Of a DNA stretch of 64,000 bases, positions 51,596 through 60,934 are shown in pieces. Source of the stretch: Solibacillus silvestris_B (GTDB lineage Bacteria > Bacillota > Bacilli > Bacillales_A > Planococcaceae); NCBI RefSeq assembly GCF_051967575.1, contig NZ_JBQCJW010000001.1, positions 167,173 to 231,172 of the forward strand, read 5' to 3'. Under the pieces are notes generated by a model that ran no database searches, was not told the origin of the DNA, and worked only from the letters and a program-made list of their open reading frames with translations. Position numbers and translations under genes: made by a program. Each line of letters starts with the position of its first letter. Within the stretch, counting starts at the first letter, position 1.

Positions 51596-51946
51596 TTACA
51601 TAAACAATGCTATTCCCACACTGCATATCGCACATAACGTCACATACGTAAACGATAAAATATGCTTGCGTTTCTCTCTTCTAAACCAAAATTCAAACAA
51701 GCCCCTCAACATAAATAAAATCATTATAAATGCGAACAATAACGCGTAAATCGTTGTTTGATCAAATAAATTGACTGTAATAAACGATAAAAACAGGAAG
51801 CATAAAATAAGCTCGGAAGCAAAATGCCAAATGCCTACATACTGATCCATGAATTTTTCGTTTTTTTCGATATTAAACTTCTTACGCAACTTTAAATCGA
51901 GCATTCCTGCTGCGAAAAAAGCTATAATAACAATAAAAATAACCAC
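51596..51946 (-). CDS. DUF4181-like membrane protein
   Basis: 116 aa with four hydrophobic helices; LRKKFNIEKNEKFMDQYVG between helices 1 and 2 is the DUF4181 signature. Function unknown. The GTG start has GAAGGG ~10 nt upstream. It lies 15 nt after dsdA and is probably in the same operon. Confidence 0.78.
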   Translation of the reverse strand: MVIFIVIIAFFAAGMLDLKLRKKFNIEKNEKFMDQYVGIWHFASELILCFLFLSFITVNLFDQTTIYALLFAFIMILFMLRGLFEFWFRREKRKHILSFTYVTLCAICSVGIALFM

Positions 51947-51961
51947 AAGCGACTTTCCCTT

Positions 51962-53290
51962 CTAAATCTCTGTCTGTAAATATTGCTGGCGTAATTCTTC
52001 TGGTACAAGATCGCCGCCAGTTGACCAAATAATATGTGTAGCATTTTCCATTTTGTCTGCAAGCCCATGCTTTTCCAAATAGGCAGCACCTTGCATCATT
52101 AATTCAATCGGCCCGTAAACCCCGGCATGTGCTGAAGGCTCCATGAAAATGTTTTCTGTTTCGAACATCCCTTTTAAGCTTCTAAACAAAAAGCTGTCGT
52201 CCACAGTATAGCATCCGCTTAGTACGGATTCCATTAGTGTCCCGACAAATCGTGATGGCCGTCCTACAGCTAATCCATCAGCTTCTGTTTTATTTGTCAA
52301 CCCAATATCCGCTACGCTAATTTGATCGTGGAGCCCTGTCATCAAACCGAGCAGCATACATGGCGACTGCATCGGTTCCCCGAAGAAAATATGCACATGC
52401 TCGCCGTAAATCTGTTTAAGTGTATAGGCAATGCCTCCTGGACCACCACCGACTCCACAAGGTAAATAGATAAACAGTGGATGATGTGCATCAACCTTCA
52501 TTTTTGCCTGCTTCAATTGTTTCTCCAACCGCAACCCTGCCACACTATAGCCCAAAAATAAGTCCATTGAGTTTTCATCATCAACAAAATGGGCGTTGGC
52601 ATCTTGTTCTACGGAGAGCCTTCCTTGTGCAACAGCTTCTGTATAATCCGTGCTATGCTCAATTACTTCGACCCCTCTTTCACGAAGCAGATCCTTTTTC
52701 CATTGCTTCGCCTCACTGCTCATATGCACCGTCACTTGGAAGCCCAATTTCGCACTCATAATACCAATGCTTAGCCCTAAATTGCCTGTAGAGCCCACAA
52801 CTATTTTATATTGACTAAAATAGTTACGCAACGCTTCATCCGCAAATTTGGCATAATCATCTGTTTTTGAGATAAGTCCTGCTTCAATCGCCAACTTCTC
52901 CGCAAAGCTCAATACTTCATAGATACCTCCACGTGCCTTTATGGAACCAGCAATAGGCAGTGCATGATCGCATTTCAGCATAAGCGTCCCCGGTATGGCA
53001 AATCCGCGGCGACCTTCGATTAATTTTTTCATCGCAGCAATTTCTTTTAAATCTGATTCAATGAGTCCATTCGAAAACTTTGTAATAGGAAAGGCAACCT
53101 TTATATAAGAAGAAAAACGCTGTAATTTTTCTTCCGCCTCACGAACCATCTCCATTGAAATAGAAGAATTGATTGGCTTACCAGTTGATAGTTGAGTATT
53201 TACCCAAAACACATATTGTTGCGCCTGCAGCCTTTCAATAAGCGGAAAGCGTTCCATTAAAGTATTTTCGACGGATTTTTGTTCACTCAT
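51962..53290 (-). CDS. dsdA: D-serine ammonia-lyase
   Basis: PLP enzyme that turns D-serine into pyruvate and ammonia. 442 aa, the usual DsdA length. The PLP lysine is in PIAGSIKARGGIYEVL, the substrate loop is GSTGNLGLSIGIMSAKLGF, and the phosphate-binding glycines are PCGVGGGPGGIAY. The ATG at 53290 has AAGGAGGAG upstream and overlaps the 3' end of the YqxD-family gene by 8 nt. It helps detoxify or use D-serine; the DUF4181 gene follows. Confidence 0.95.
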   Translation of the reverse strand: MSEQKSVENTLMERFPLIERLQAQQYVFWVNTQLSTGKPINSSISMEMVREAEEKLQRFSSYIKVAFPITKFSNGLIESDLKEIAAMKKLIEGRRGFAIPGTLMLKCDHALPIAGSIKARGGIYEVLSFAEKLAIEAGLISKTDDYAKFADEALRNYFSQYKIVVGSTGNLGLSIGIMSAKLGFQVTVHMSSEAKQWKKDLLRERGVEVIEHSTDYTEAVAQGRLSVEQDANAHFVDDENSMDLFLGYSVAGLRLEKQLKQAKMKVDAHHPLFIYLPCGVGGGPGGIAYTLKQIYGEHVHIFFGEPMQSPCMLLGLMTGLHDQISVADIGLTNKTEADGLAVGRPSRFVGTLMESVLSGCYTVDDSFLFRSLKGMFETENIFMEPSAHAGVYGPIELMMQGAAYLEKHGLADKMENATHIIWSTGGDLVPEELRQQYLQTEI

Positions 53291-53750
53291 GTTCTTTCTC
53301 CTCCTTCAATAAAATCGCACGTTCACAAATTTGTCGAAATTTCCTTTCAAACACCAAATTATTTTCTTCCGTGCGCTTTTTCGGTCCCTTTGTACGACCC
53401 CCTGCACGTCTTATTTTCGCACTTTCATACCGGATTGCCAACAGCTGATCTATATTGTCAGACGTCAGTTCTTTCCCATGATGATTAACGACAATCCCCC
53501 CTTTTGCTATACACATCGCAGCAAGCCCATAATCACCTGTAATAACAAGATCCCCCCGTTTAAGCTTGCTTAAAAGCTTAAAGTCGACTGAATCTGGTCC
53601 TTTATCCACAATAATAGTTTTTACATTATCACGTTCGATACGGTGAGATGTATCGCAGAATAAGATTGGTCTAATCTCATATTGAGATGAAACAAACAGC
53701 GCTAAATCAACAACTGGACATGCATCTGCATCAATTAAAAGTTGTAAAAT
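53283..53750 (-). CDS. yqxD: YaiI/YqxD (UPF0178) family protein with ATT start
   Basis: 155 aa. The N-terminal LLIDADACPVVDLALFV carries the conserved DADACPV motif of the PIN-like YaiI/YqxD family, and IIVDKGPDSVDFKLLSKLKRGDLVITGDYGLA is the next signature. The first ATG/GTG/TTG in frame is only at residue ~48 (53609), which would delete the motif. Upstream, a stop (TGA) closes the frame, leaving ATT (53748-53750), 8 nt after GGATGAAG, as the plausible initiator. Function unknown; probably a nuclease-like fold. It overlaps dsdA. Confidence 0.85.
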   Translation of the reverse strand: MLQLLIDADACPVVDLALFVSSQYEIRPILFCDTSHRIERDNVKTIIVDKGPDSVDFKLLSKLKRGDLVITGDYGLAAMCIAKGGIVVNHHGKELTSDNIDQLLAIRYESAKIRRAGGRTKGPKKRTEENNLVFERKFRQICERAILLKEEKEHE

Positions 53751-53804
53751 GGCTCTTCATCCTTTCCAAAAATAACGACATTTAATTATTTTAATATAAT
53801 AAAA

Positions 53805-53818
53805 TGAAAACGTTTTCT
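53805..53818. promoter_or_regulatory. cre-like (CcpA) site
   Basis: TGAAAACGTTTTCT contains the perfect palindrome GAAAACGTTTTC and fits the catabolite-responsive-element consensus. It lies between the divergent yqxD and gdhA starts, ~50 bp upstream of the gdhA -35 box. Confidence 0.65.
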
Positions 53819-53867
53819 ATTTTTTACATGATTTTTGTGTACTCGTGTTACATAAAATACAATTGAA

Positions 53868-53896
53868 TTGTTTGATAATTCATAATAATGTATAAC
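53868..53896 (+). promoter_or_regulatory. Promoter of gdhA
   Basis: TTGTTT (53868-53873) and TATAAC (53891-53896) with a 17-bp spacer, 26 bp before the ATG. Confidence 0.6.
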
Positions 53897-53921
53897 TATT
53901 AACAAATTTGGGGGTTACAAT

Positions 53922-55289
53922 ATGACGACTATTTCAACAATTACAGTTGCTCAACAATATGTTGATGCTGTATTTTCAAAGTTAAAATTAAAAAATGCAC
54001 ATCAACCGGAATTTTTGCAAGCTGCGGAAGAAATCTTTCTCTCATTAGTGCCTGTATTCGAGCAGCACCCGGAATATATAAAGCACAATATTTTAGAGCG
54101 AATTGTGGAGCCGGATCGCATTATTTCCTTCCGAGTCGCTTGGCAAGATGATCAAAATCAAGTTCAAGTCAACCGCGGCTACCGTGTACAATACAATAAC
54201 GTAATCGGACCTTATAAAGGCGGTTTACGCTTCCATCCCACTGTAAATGAATCCATCATGAAATTTCTAGCGTTCGAGCAAATTTTCAAAAATGCATTGA
54301 CTAGTCAGCCGATCGGCGGTGGTAAAGGAGGTGCCGACTTTGACCCTAAAGGCAAGTCTGATGCGGAAATTATGCGTTTTTGCCAAGCATTTATGACTGA
54401 ATTATACCGTTATGTCGGACCGGATGTCGATGTTCCAGCCGGGGATATTGGTGTAGGTGCTCGTGAAGTCGGCTTTTTATGGGGACAATATAAGCGTGTT
54501 CGCGGCGCGTATGAAGCCGGCGTTTTGACTGGGAAAAAGCCTGGCTACGGCGGTTCATTAGGACGGACGGAAGCTACAGGATATGGGTTGGTTTATTTTG
54601 TGGGCGAAATGCTGCGCGAAGCAAAGCAATCATTCATTAACCAAAAAGTTGTTGTTTCCGGATCCGGGAATGTGGCGATTTATGCGATTGAAAAAGCACA
54701 GCACTTCGGGGCAAAGGTCGTTGCCTGCTCAGATTCATCTGGCTATATTTATGACCCGGAAGGCATTGATTTAAAAGTTGTTAAACAGTTAAAAGAAGTT
54801 CAAGGAAAGCGTATTAAAGAATATGTAACATATCGTCCAAATGCAACATATACAGAAGGCTGTGAAGGCATTTGGACAATTCCATGCGATATCGCCCTGC
54901 CTTGTGCAACACAAAACGAAATTAACGGTGAGCAAGCACGAACGTTAATCGCAAATGGTGTGAAAGTTGTCGCGGAAGGTGCAAATATGCCATCCAATTT
55001 AGAAGCGATCAATGAATTTTTGGATAGCGATGTTTTATTCGGTCCTGGCAAAGCGGCCAATGCGGGCGGAGTTGCGGTGTCTGCGTTGGAAATGGCTCAA
55101 AACTCCGGGCGCAATTATTGGTCTTTCCAGGAAGTGGACAATAAATTGCATGACATTATGAAGTCCATCTTCAATGAAAGCACAGAAGCTGCCAAGAAAT
55201 ATGGCTATGAAGGAAATTTAGTTGTCGGCTCAAATATAGCAGGATTTATTAAGGTAGCCAATGGAATGCTAGTCGAAGGTGTTTACTAG
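53922..55289 (+). CDS. gdhA: NADP-type glutamate dehydrogenase
   Basis: Makes glutamate from 2-oxoglutarate and ammonia with NADPH. 455 aa, the length of the hexameric NADP enzymes. The active-site signature is QPIGGGKGGADFDPKGKSD (catalytic lysine in GGGKGG) and the Rossmann loop is VSGSGNVAIYA. Further typical pieces are RAGGxG-type DVPAGDIGVG and EGANMPSN. AACAATATG start with TGGGGG upstream. Monocistronic with a promoter, a cre-like site and terminator. Confidence 0.96.
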   Translation: MTTISTITVAQQYVDAVFSKLKLKNAHQPEFLQAAEEIFLSLVPVFEQHPEYIKHNILERIVEPDRIISFRVAWQDDQNQVQVNRGYRVQYNNVIGPYKGGLRFHPTVNESIMKFLAFEQIFKNALTSQPIGGGKGGADFDPKGKSDAEIMRFCQAFMTELYRYVGPDVDVPAGDIGVGAREVGFLWGQYKRVRGAYEAGVLTGKKPGYGGSLGRTEATGYGLVYFVGEMLREAKQSFINQKVVVSGSGNVAIYAIEKAQHFGAKVVACSDSSGYIYDPEGIDLKVVKQLKEVQGKRIKEYVTYRPNATYTEGCEGIWTIPCDIALPCATQNEINGEQARTLIANGVKVVAEGANMPSNLEAINEFLDSDVLFGPGKAANAGGVAVSALEMAQNSGRNYWSFQEVDNKLHDIMKSIFNESTEAAKKYGYEGNLVVGSNIAGFIKVANGMLVEGVY

Positions 55290-55296
55290 CAAATTT

Positions 55297-55340
55297 AAAA
55301 CCCGTAGATCCCATTGCTGGATTTTACGGGTTTTGTTTTA
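55297..55340 (+). terminator. Terminator of gdhA
   Basis: AAAACCCGTA pairs with TACGGGTTTT, followed by GTTTTA; also flanks the convergent usp gene. Confidence 0.85.
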
Positions 55341-55341
55341 C

Positions 55342-55764
55342 TTAGCGTACGACTAGAACATCACATTTTGCATTTCGCACGACATTTTCCGATACTGAGC
55401 CTAGCAGGAAGCGTTCTGCACGATTTAAACCTGTTGCCCCAACGATAATCAAATCCGATTCAGCTAAGCTTGTTAAAATAACTTTTGGTGAACCTTCTTC
55501 AACTATAATTTGAACATTCGCCACTCCCGCCTGCACTGCTTGCTCCTGAAATTCTTTTAAATGATCCACCGCTTTTTCTTTCAGTGCCTTTGCATACTTT
55601 AAATCATATGCTTCCACTGAACCGAAAGAGTGTGTATCAATAACACATACTAAATGCAATGTAGCATTCGTTAATTTTGCAATGCGTACACCGCGCTCAA
55701 AAGCAATTTTCGCCTTTTCTGAAAAGTCTACTGCCACAGCTATATTTTTATACGTCTCAACCAT
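55342..55764 (-). CDS. Universal stress protein (UspA family)
   Basis: 140 aa. The opening NIAVAVDFSEKAKIAFERGV and the nucleotide loop VGATGLNRAERFLLGSVSENVV (G-2x-G-9x-G-S) mark an ATP-binding Usp. Usp proteins help survival under starvation or energy stress. AAAGGAG precedes the ATG at 55764; a GTG at 55773 is less well placed. Monocistronic. Confidence 0.9.
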   Translation of the reverse strand: MVETYKNIAVAVDFSEKAKIAFERGVRIAKLTNATLHLVCVIDTHSFGSVEAYDLKYAKALKEKAVDHLKEFQEQAVQAGVANVQIIVEEGSPKVILTSLAESDLIIVGATGLNRAERFLLGSVSENVVRNAKCDVLVVR

Positions 55765-55942
55765 ATTGACCACTCCTTTGCCTTAAAAACAGTATAGCAA
55801 ATGTTACCATTACTTTGAAAACAAATATCACCCTAACAAAAGAGGTTAGACGTCCTTCTTTAAAATACGAACATTATTTTATATTTACGTCTCAAATATT
55901 CGTGTTATAATTTAAAAAGAATTTATATTGGAGGTTTTTTAC

Positions 55943-56629
55943 GTGGAATTAATGTATATAGGCAAAACTAAAGATGTATTCAAACTTGAGAATGAACTTT
56001 ATTTATTGAAATTCAAAGATGATGTCACGGGAGAAAACGGCGTATTTGATCCAGGGGCAAACACTGTCGGGTTAACGATTGACGGGGCGGGCTTAGCAGG
56101 CTTAAAGCTAACTTCTTTCTTCTACTCTAAATTAAATTCATTAAACGTTCCAACACATTATGTAGAAGCCAATTATGAAGAAGCAACAATGACTGTAAAA
56201 CCGGCGACTGTTTTCGGAAAAGGATTGGAAGTAATTTGCCGCTTTAAAGCAGTCGGTTCTTTTTTAAGACGCTACGGTGCGTATACAAAAGAAGGCCAAG
56301 ATTTAGATGCGTTTGTTGAAGTAACGATTAAAGATGATGAGCGTCAAGATCCGCCAATTTCCGCAGACGCACTTGCGATGCTGAATATTTTGACACATGA
56401 AGAATATGCGATTTTAAAAGAGCGGACAATCGAAATTTCCAAATTCATAGCTTCAGAGTTATCGAAAAAAGGCTTAACGCTTTATGATATTAAACTGGAA
56501 TTTGGACGTGACGCAAAAACGAGCGAAATTTTATTGATCGATGAAATTTCAGGCGGCAATATGCGCGCATACAAAGGAGATACATATATCGAGCCATTAG
56601 AGTTGGAAAAGATTATGTTAGCTGAATAA
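55943..56629 (+). CDS. SAICAR-synthase-fold (PurC-like) protein
   Basis: 228 aa. GKTKDVFKL, LYLLKFKDDVTGENG, VICRFKAVGSFLRRYG, DIKLEFGRD and LLIDEISGGNMRAYK parallel the PurC motifs, but the normal ending DEISPD-x-x-R is DEISGGNMR, and LVKR of the catalytic strand is FLRR. So it is a paralogue outside a pur operon; whether it makes SAICAR is doubtful. The GTG at 55943 is 8 nt after GGAGG; the TTG (55928) overlaps the site. Monocistronic. Confidence 0.75.
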   Translation: MELMYIGKTKDVFKLENELYLLKFKDDVTGENGVFDPGANTVGLTIDGAGLAGLKLTSFFYSKLNSLNVPTHYVEANYEEATMTVKPATVFGKGLEVICRFKAVGSFLRRYGAYTKEGQDLDAFVEVTIKDDERQDPPISADALAMLNILTHEEYAILKERTIEISKFIASELSKKGLTLYDIKLEFGRDAKTSEILLIDEISGGNMRAYKGDTYIEPLELEKIMLAE

Positions 56630-56869
56630 TTTTAAAAAGTATTACACGAGTGAATTCTGCTGAATGAAAATAAAGGTACAAACCGAACAATTCGATTTGT
56701 GCCTTTAATTTATGAAACATTAGCTAGCATTGCCACGGTCTTGCGCATCAGAATGCTCCTGAATGAAGTTCCGCCATTTCCCTCTTCCCTTTTCCAATAT
56801 AAAATGCTACACTTACTTTCGTACTTCGACGCGTTGAAGCGCAAAATTAGGTAGCGAGGTTTCGTCATC

Positions 56870-58255
56870 ATGAATGAAAAACAGCATGTAAAGCCACATT
56901 TATTTGAAGCTCTTATTATTATGCTTTTTATTATTACTCTTATATCCTATTGCATTATGAAGCTAGGCAGTGTGCCGCATATTCCGATTTTGATTTCGAT
57001 TATGGTGCTCATTGTTTATGGCGTTATAAAAAAAGTGCCCTACCGCACGCTGGAGCAAAGCATGATTGCTTCTGTTTCCACAAGCATCGGGGCGATTTAT
57101 ATCTTCCTATTAATCGGTGTTTTAATTAGCAGCTGGCTGATTAGCGGGACGATTCCGACATTATTGTATTTAGGAATTTCCATTGTTTCCGCCAGCTTTT
57201 TTTATGCAATCGCCTTTATAATTACAAGCATTATCGGTACAGCAATCGGCAGTTCGCTAACTACAGTGGCAACGGTTGGTGTAGCGATGCTTGGTGTTGC
57301 AAGTTCGATTGATGCATCGCTTGTCATTACAGCCGGGGCAATCGTTTCAGGGGCCTTCTTCGGAGATAAAATGTCTCCATTATCCGATACGACAAACTTG
57401 GCGGCGACTGTTGCTGGCATTGATTTATTTACACATATTAAAAATATGATGTATACTACAATACCGGCTTTCGTCATTTCGCTTACTGTTTATGCAGTGA
57501 TTTCGCCGAACAGCCAGCATATCGACACAGGGTTAATTAGCACGTATAAAGAAACATTGCGCGCAACAAATTTGATTCACTGGTATGCGATATTGCCATT
57601 AATTATTTTGGTTATTTGTACATTATTTAAAATTCCGAGCATTGCGACATTAGCCATTAGCGCTGTTTGCGGCATCATCCTTTCCTACATTCATAGTGCG
57701 ATGCCGCTAAATGAGTTATTTTCCATTTTATATAATGGCTATTCGATGGAAACAGGTGTGGCAGCGATCGATTCGTTATTATCGCGCGGCGGTATGAATA
57801 GCATGCTGTTCACAATTATTTTGATTGTGCTTTCTCTGTCAATGGGCGGGCTTTTGTTTACACTCGGCATTATCCAAACATTGCTTGAAACATTGCAAAA
57901 TCAATTAAAGTCAATCGGTTCTGTCATTACCGGCGCTGCATTCACCGCAATCGGCATTAACTTAACGATTGGCGAGCAGTATTTATCACTGTTGTTGACA
58001 GGCGAGGCATTTAAAGAAAAATTTAAAGCGCTCAGCCTTCATCCAAAAAACTTGGCACGTACAATTGAAGATGCCGGCACGGTGATTAATCCGCTCGTTC
58101 CATGGAGCGTGTGCGGACTATTTATCGCATCCACGCTTAATGTTTCCGTACTTGAATACGTACCATTCGCCTTTTTCTGCCTATTGAGCCCGGTTATGAC
58201 CATCTTATTCGGCTGGATGAATATTACAATTACTAAAGAAACAGAAAAGCCCTGA
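56870..58255 (+). CDS. nhaC: Na+/H+ antiporter, NhaC family
   Basis: 461 aa with ~12 hydrophobic helices. GAFFGDKMSPLSDTTNLAATV and GAIYIFLLIGVLISSWLISGTIP are the NhaC core, with conserved acidic residues in the membrane part (FGDKMSP). It exchanges Na+ for H+ for pH/salt homeostasis. GCGAGG lies ~12 nt before the ATG. Monocistronic; terminators follow. Confidence 0.92.
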   Translation: MNEKQHVKPHLFEALIIMLFIITLISYCIMKLGSVPHIPILISIMVLIVYGVIKKVPYRTLEQSMIASVSTSIGAIYIFLLIGVLISSWLISGTIPTLLYLGISIVSASFFYAIAFIITSIIGTAIGSSLTTVATVGVAMLGVASSIDASLVITAGAIVSGAFFGDKMSPLSDTTNLAATVAGIDLFTHIKNMMYTTIPAFVISLTVYAVISPNSQHIDTGLISTYKETLRATNLIHWYAILPLIILVICTLFKIPSIATLAISAVCGIILSYIHSAMPLNELFSILYNGYSMETGVAAIDSLLSRGGMNSMLFTIILIVLSLSMGGLLFTLGIIQTLLETLQNQLKSIGSVITGAAFTAIGINLTIGEQYLSLLLTGEAFKEKFKALSLHPKNLARTIEDAGTVINPLVPWSVCGLFIASTLNVSVLEYVPFAFFCLLSPVMTILFGWMNITITKETEKP

Positions 58256-58284
58256 AAATATAACCCTATAACTTAAATGAATAA

Positions 58285-58368
58285 GCAGCTGGAGTGTGCC
58301 CCCATGCATAAACCCCGGATCCCTCACTCCCAGCTTTAGCTATGAGCCTTCACTTTCGAAGGCTTTTT
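58285..58368 (+). terminator. Two hairpins after nhaC
   Basis: First AGCTGGAGTG/CACTCCCAGCT (58288-58335), then AGCCTTC/GAAGGCT with T5 (58345-58368). The second is a standard intrinsic terminator. Confidence 0.8.
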
Positions 58369-58474
58369 GCATTGACGGCTACTGCAAATTCCATACGCTC
58401 TAATATTGAAAGGACGTTGGAATTATGAGATTAATCATTATCGTGTTATTCAATGTCCATCATTGCAAGTAAGT

Positions 58475-59158
58475 TTAAAAGCATTTTCTGCAATCACTAG
58501 CGCTAGCTGAAAAACCGGATTCTGCATCAGAAGAATTTACTTGTCCATAAAATCCTCCGATAGCTAATGCCAATGACTGAGGGGCTTCTATATTTACTTC
58601 ATGCCCAGTATTTTCAATAATATTATAATCTGCATTCGATAAACGGGCTGTCAATATCTTTGCAGCCTTTCGATTTACAAAATCGCTAGCTCCACATACA
58701 ACTAAAACAGGGCATGCTATATGTTCTAATCCTTCACTAAAATCCAAATCTAGCATGGATTTACTAAGTTGAATCATAAAGTTTTTTTCCAGTCCGGATT
58801 TCAAAAAATATTTTTCAGGAAGAATACTGAAGATAAAACTTTGGCACATCATTAATAAATTTGGCATTTTAAATTGAGCTGCAATTAACACAAGTGAAAT
58901 AACCTTCTTCGGATAATCAATCGCATAATTTAATGCTAATATGGCACCAAGTGAAATACCACAAAGATTTAATGGCGGAGTGAACTTATGACAGTAAGCT
59001 ACGAAAGCAGCATAAAGTTTATCATAGGTAAAATCTTTTTCCGCACATAAATCAAACAAGTTAGGACATGCAATCGTCGGCTGCTTAGGTAAATAAGTAA
59101 TGGTAGGTTGCCAGCATAAAGGATTCTGCCCAAGTCCATGTATAAATATAGTATTCAA
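58475..59158 (-). CDS. Alpha/beta hydrolase
   Basis: 227 aa. FIHGLGQNPLCW (oxyanion), LCGISLGAILALNYA (nucleophile Ser in G-I-S-L-G), VVCGASDFVN (acid Asp) and IENTGHEVNIEAP (His) complete the triad. Small lipase/esterase-like fold. The TTG start has GAGG 7 nt upstream. It may be co-transcribed with the 41-aa gene just upstream. Confidence 0.88.
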   Translation of the reverse strand: MNTIFIHGLGQNPLCWQPTITYLPKQPTIACPNLFDLCAEKDFTYDKLYAAFVAYCHKFTPPLNLCGISLGAILALNYAIDYPKKVISLVLIAAQFKMPNLLMMCQSFIFSILPEKYFLKSGLEKNFMIQLSKSMLDLDFSEGLEHIACPVLVVCGASDFVNRKAAKILTARLSNADYNIIENTGHEVNIEAPQSLALAIGGFYGQVNSSDAESGFSASASDCRKCF

Positions 59159-59179
59159 GGTATATCCTCACTTTCCATT

Positions 59180-59305
59180 TTAAAACTTAGCCTTTTTCAA
59201 ATGCTCCACACCAAAGGAACTCGCTGCTAATAAGATTATCACCAATAATTGGAATAAAACGGATCCTAGATTTATTGTATAGCTTTCCTTAAACAAATTT
59301 ACCAT
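59180..59305 (-). CDS. 41-aa putative membrane microprotein
   Basis: MVNLFKESYTINLGSVLFQL then a hydrophobic helix (VIILLAASSF) and a charged end (EHLKKAKF). It somewhat recalls the DUF4083-type microproteins but is shorter. The ribosome site (AGAGAGTG) is modest. It lies 21 nt before the hydrolase gene, so an operon is possible. No family is certain. Confidence 0.4.
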   Translation of the reverse strand: MVNLFKESYTINLGSVLFQLLVIILLAASSFGVEHLKKAKF

Positions 59306-59425
59306 CCATAAGCACACTCTCTTTTACAAGTAAGCCAAACATTATACAGAATCTATTTCCCTAGTTTCCAACAGAAAGCAGATGCAATAAAGCTATTAGT
59401 CACACGCTGATTTTGATAAAAAGCA

Positions 59426-60820
59426 TTAATCGATTAAACAGCTTTCTATTAGATTTGGGTAGCCGTATAGATCATGCCCTTTTCGAATGAAATTATTAGG
59501 ATAATACATTTTACGGTATGATTCATAGAGTGGAATTTTTACAGAAAATTTCGTTAGCAACAAATCATTTTCTTCTAGTTGATGTTCTCTATACAGCGGA
59601 ACAATGACGCAATCAAAAGCAGATAAATATTCCAGGTCATTAACTTCTCCTGCCGATAGAAGCGTAACATGCAGATGAGGGTGCCCAAGTTGCTTTAATA
59701 GCTCTATGTATTTGATTTTGTTGACTAAAAAGCCCACGTTAATTTCCCTATTAAGACATGACTTAGTCTCCGCATATGTTTGCAATGCTTTCTTCGTGTC
59801 ATCTAGCCGTGACACTTCTACTGCAAAGTATGCGAAAAACTGTTCTATCTTTTGTTTTTCTGCAGATGGCAAATTTTCTTTGTAATAAAGATAAAATACA
59901 CTACTAAATTCTAATTGTTCATGCAAACATCTTTCCGCTTGCCTATCCAGCGTGATTTTTCTTGTTAACTGCGATGGTATTGTTTGAAGAATAATATTCG
60001 GAATAAGCGGCTTGGCCAAATAATAATTTTTGTTGCTCGTTAGCTCATAACGATCTGTTGCAGTACGTTTCATATTAAAAGCGCCAGAATAAAGCTGTTC
60101 ATATTGAATACTGAATTCAACTTGGGCTAATACGAGCAACAATTCCTCAAGTTCCCCTTCATAATAAAAAATTAAGCGGTTTCCCGAAAAAGTGATGCCT
60201 CTCATCTTTTGTCCATGAAATTTGTATTTTCCATGGTGAAAGGAATTCTCCAGGGAGGTCACAATTTGAGCCATCGTCATACGCTCCCCGTTATGCCAAA
60301 CTAAATTTGTCCGGATATAAAATGCATGATGATTTCCGCTTTGTTCCCAATGATAAGCTAAATCTCCATTTCCGTTCCGATCAATTAAACGACTATAAAG
60401 ATGCATGGCAATCCATGCACATTCTGTATCCCTAATTTTTAAAGGATTGACTGTTATCTCTTTGTTATAAACAGGGACTATTAATGCATTGCGATTTCCG
60501 CTGTACGGTAAAAATAATGCAGAAAATAAATTAGCAAAAAATGCTTCCGGCAAGTCCTCGAACTCCAACTGTTTGAACATTTTTACTCTAAACTGTGGAT
60601 TTCTTGAATTTTCTTTTATAATTTGCTTCACATTTTTATGCCATTTTATGACGGATTTATTGCCCCTTCCCTTTCCCGGAATATACGTTAGAACTCCTTG
60701 CTGCTCATATTGCTTTAATTTACGGACAGTTTGTTTGGGACTGAGATTTAATTCCTTAGCTATTTCTTTGATCGATAATTGCTTTGAGTCCAATAACGAT
60801 AATTTCAGCAAGCTATACAT
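59426..60820 (-). CDS. SgrR-like regulator with solute-binding domain
   Basis: 464 aa. An N-terminal HTH (residues ~1-60: LSIKEIAKELNLSPKQTVRKLKQYEQQGVLTYIPG) is joined to an SBP_bac_5-like domain (from ~110: KIRDTECAWIAMHLYSRL, WEQSGNHHAFYIRTNLVWHNGE). This is the SgrR plan, in which the binding-protein domain senses a small molecule. GGAGGTGG precedes the ATG at 60820; 60838 overlaps that site. It is divergent from the MFS gene at 60935, likely its target. The ligand is unknown. Confidence 0.85.
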   Translation of the reverse strand: MYSLLKLSLLDSKQLSIKEIAKELNLSPKQTVRKLKQYEQQGVLTYIPGKGRGNKSVIKWHKNVKQIIKENSRNPQFRVKMFKQLEFEDLPEAFFANLFSALFLPYSGNRNALIVPVYNKEITVNPLKIRDTECAWIAMHLYSRLIDRNGNGDLAYHWEQSGNHHAFYIRTNLVWHNGERMTMAQIVTSLENSFHHGKYKFHGQKMRGITFSGNRLIFYYEGELEELLLVLAQVEFSIQYEQLYSGAFNMKRTATDRYELTSNKNYYLAKPLIPNIILQTIPSQLTRKITLDRQAERCLHEQLEFSSVFYLYYKENLPSAEKQKIEQFFAYFAVEVSRLDDTKKALQTYAETKSCLNREINVGFLVNKIKYIELLKQLGHPHLHVTLLSAGEVNDLEYLSAFDCVIVPLYREHQLEENDLLLTKFSVKIPLYESYRKMYYPNNFIRKGHDLYGYPNLIESCLID

Positions 60821-60934
60821 ATGCTCCACCACCTCCATTTATAAAAGGGGACATCTTAATATAAAATGTCCATTTTTAAAATTCCACGTCCTCTTTATAC
60901 TTTTATTATAAAGCAAAAGGTCGGTGAGTAAATC

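Noticed and set aside
58423..58473. Short 15-codon frame with GGACGTTGGA upstream (ATG at 58424)
   Set aside because: Too short and no neighbour supports it; it may be a remnant.
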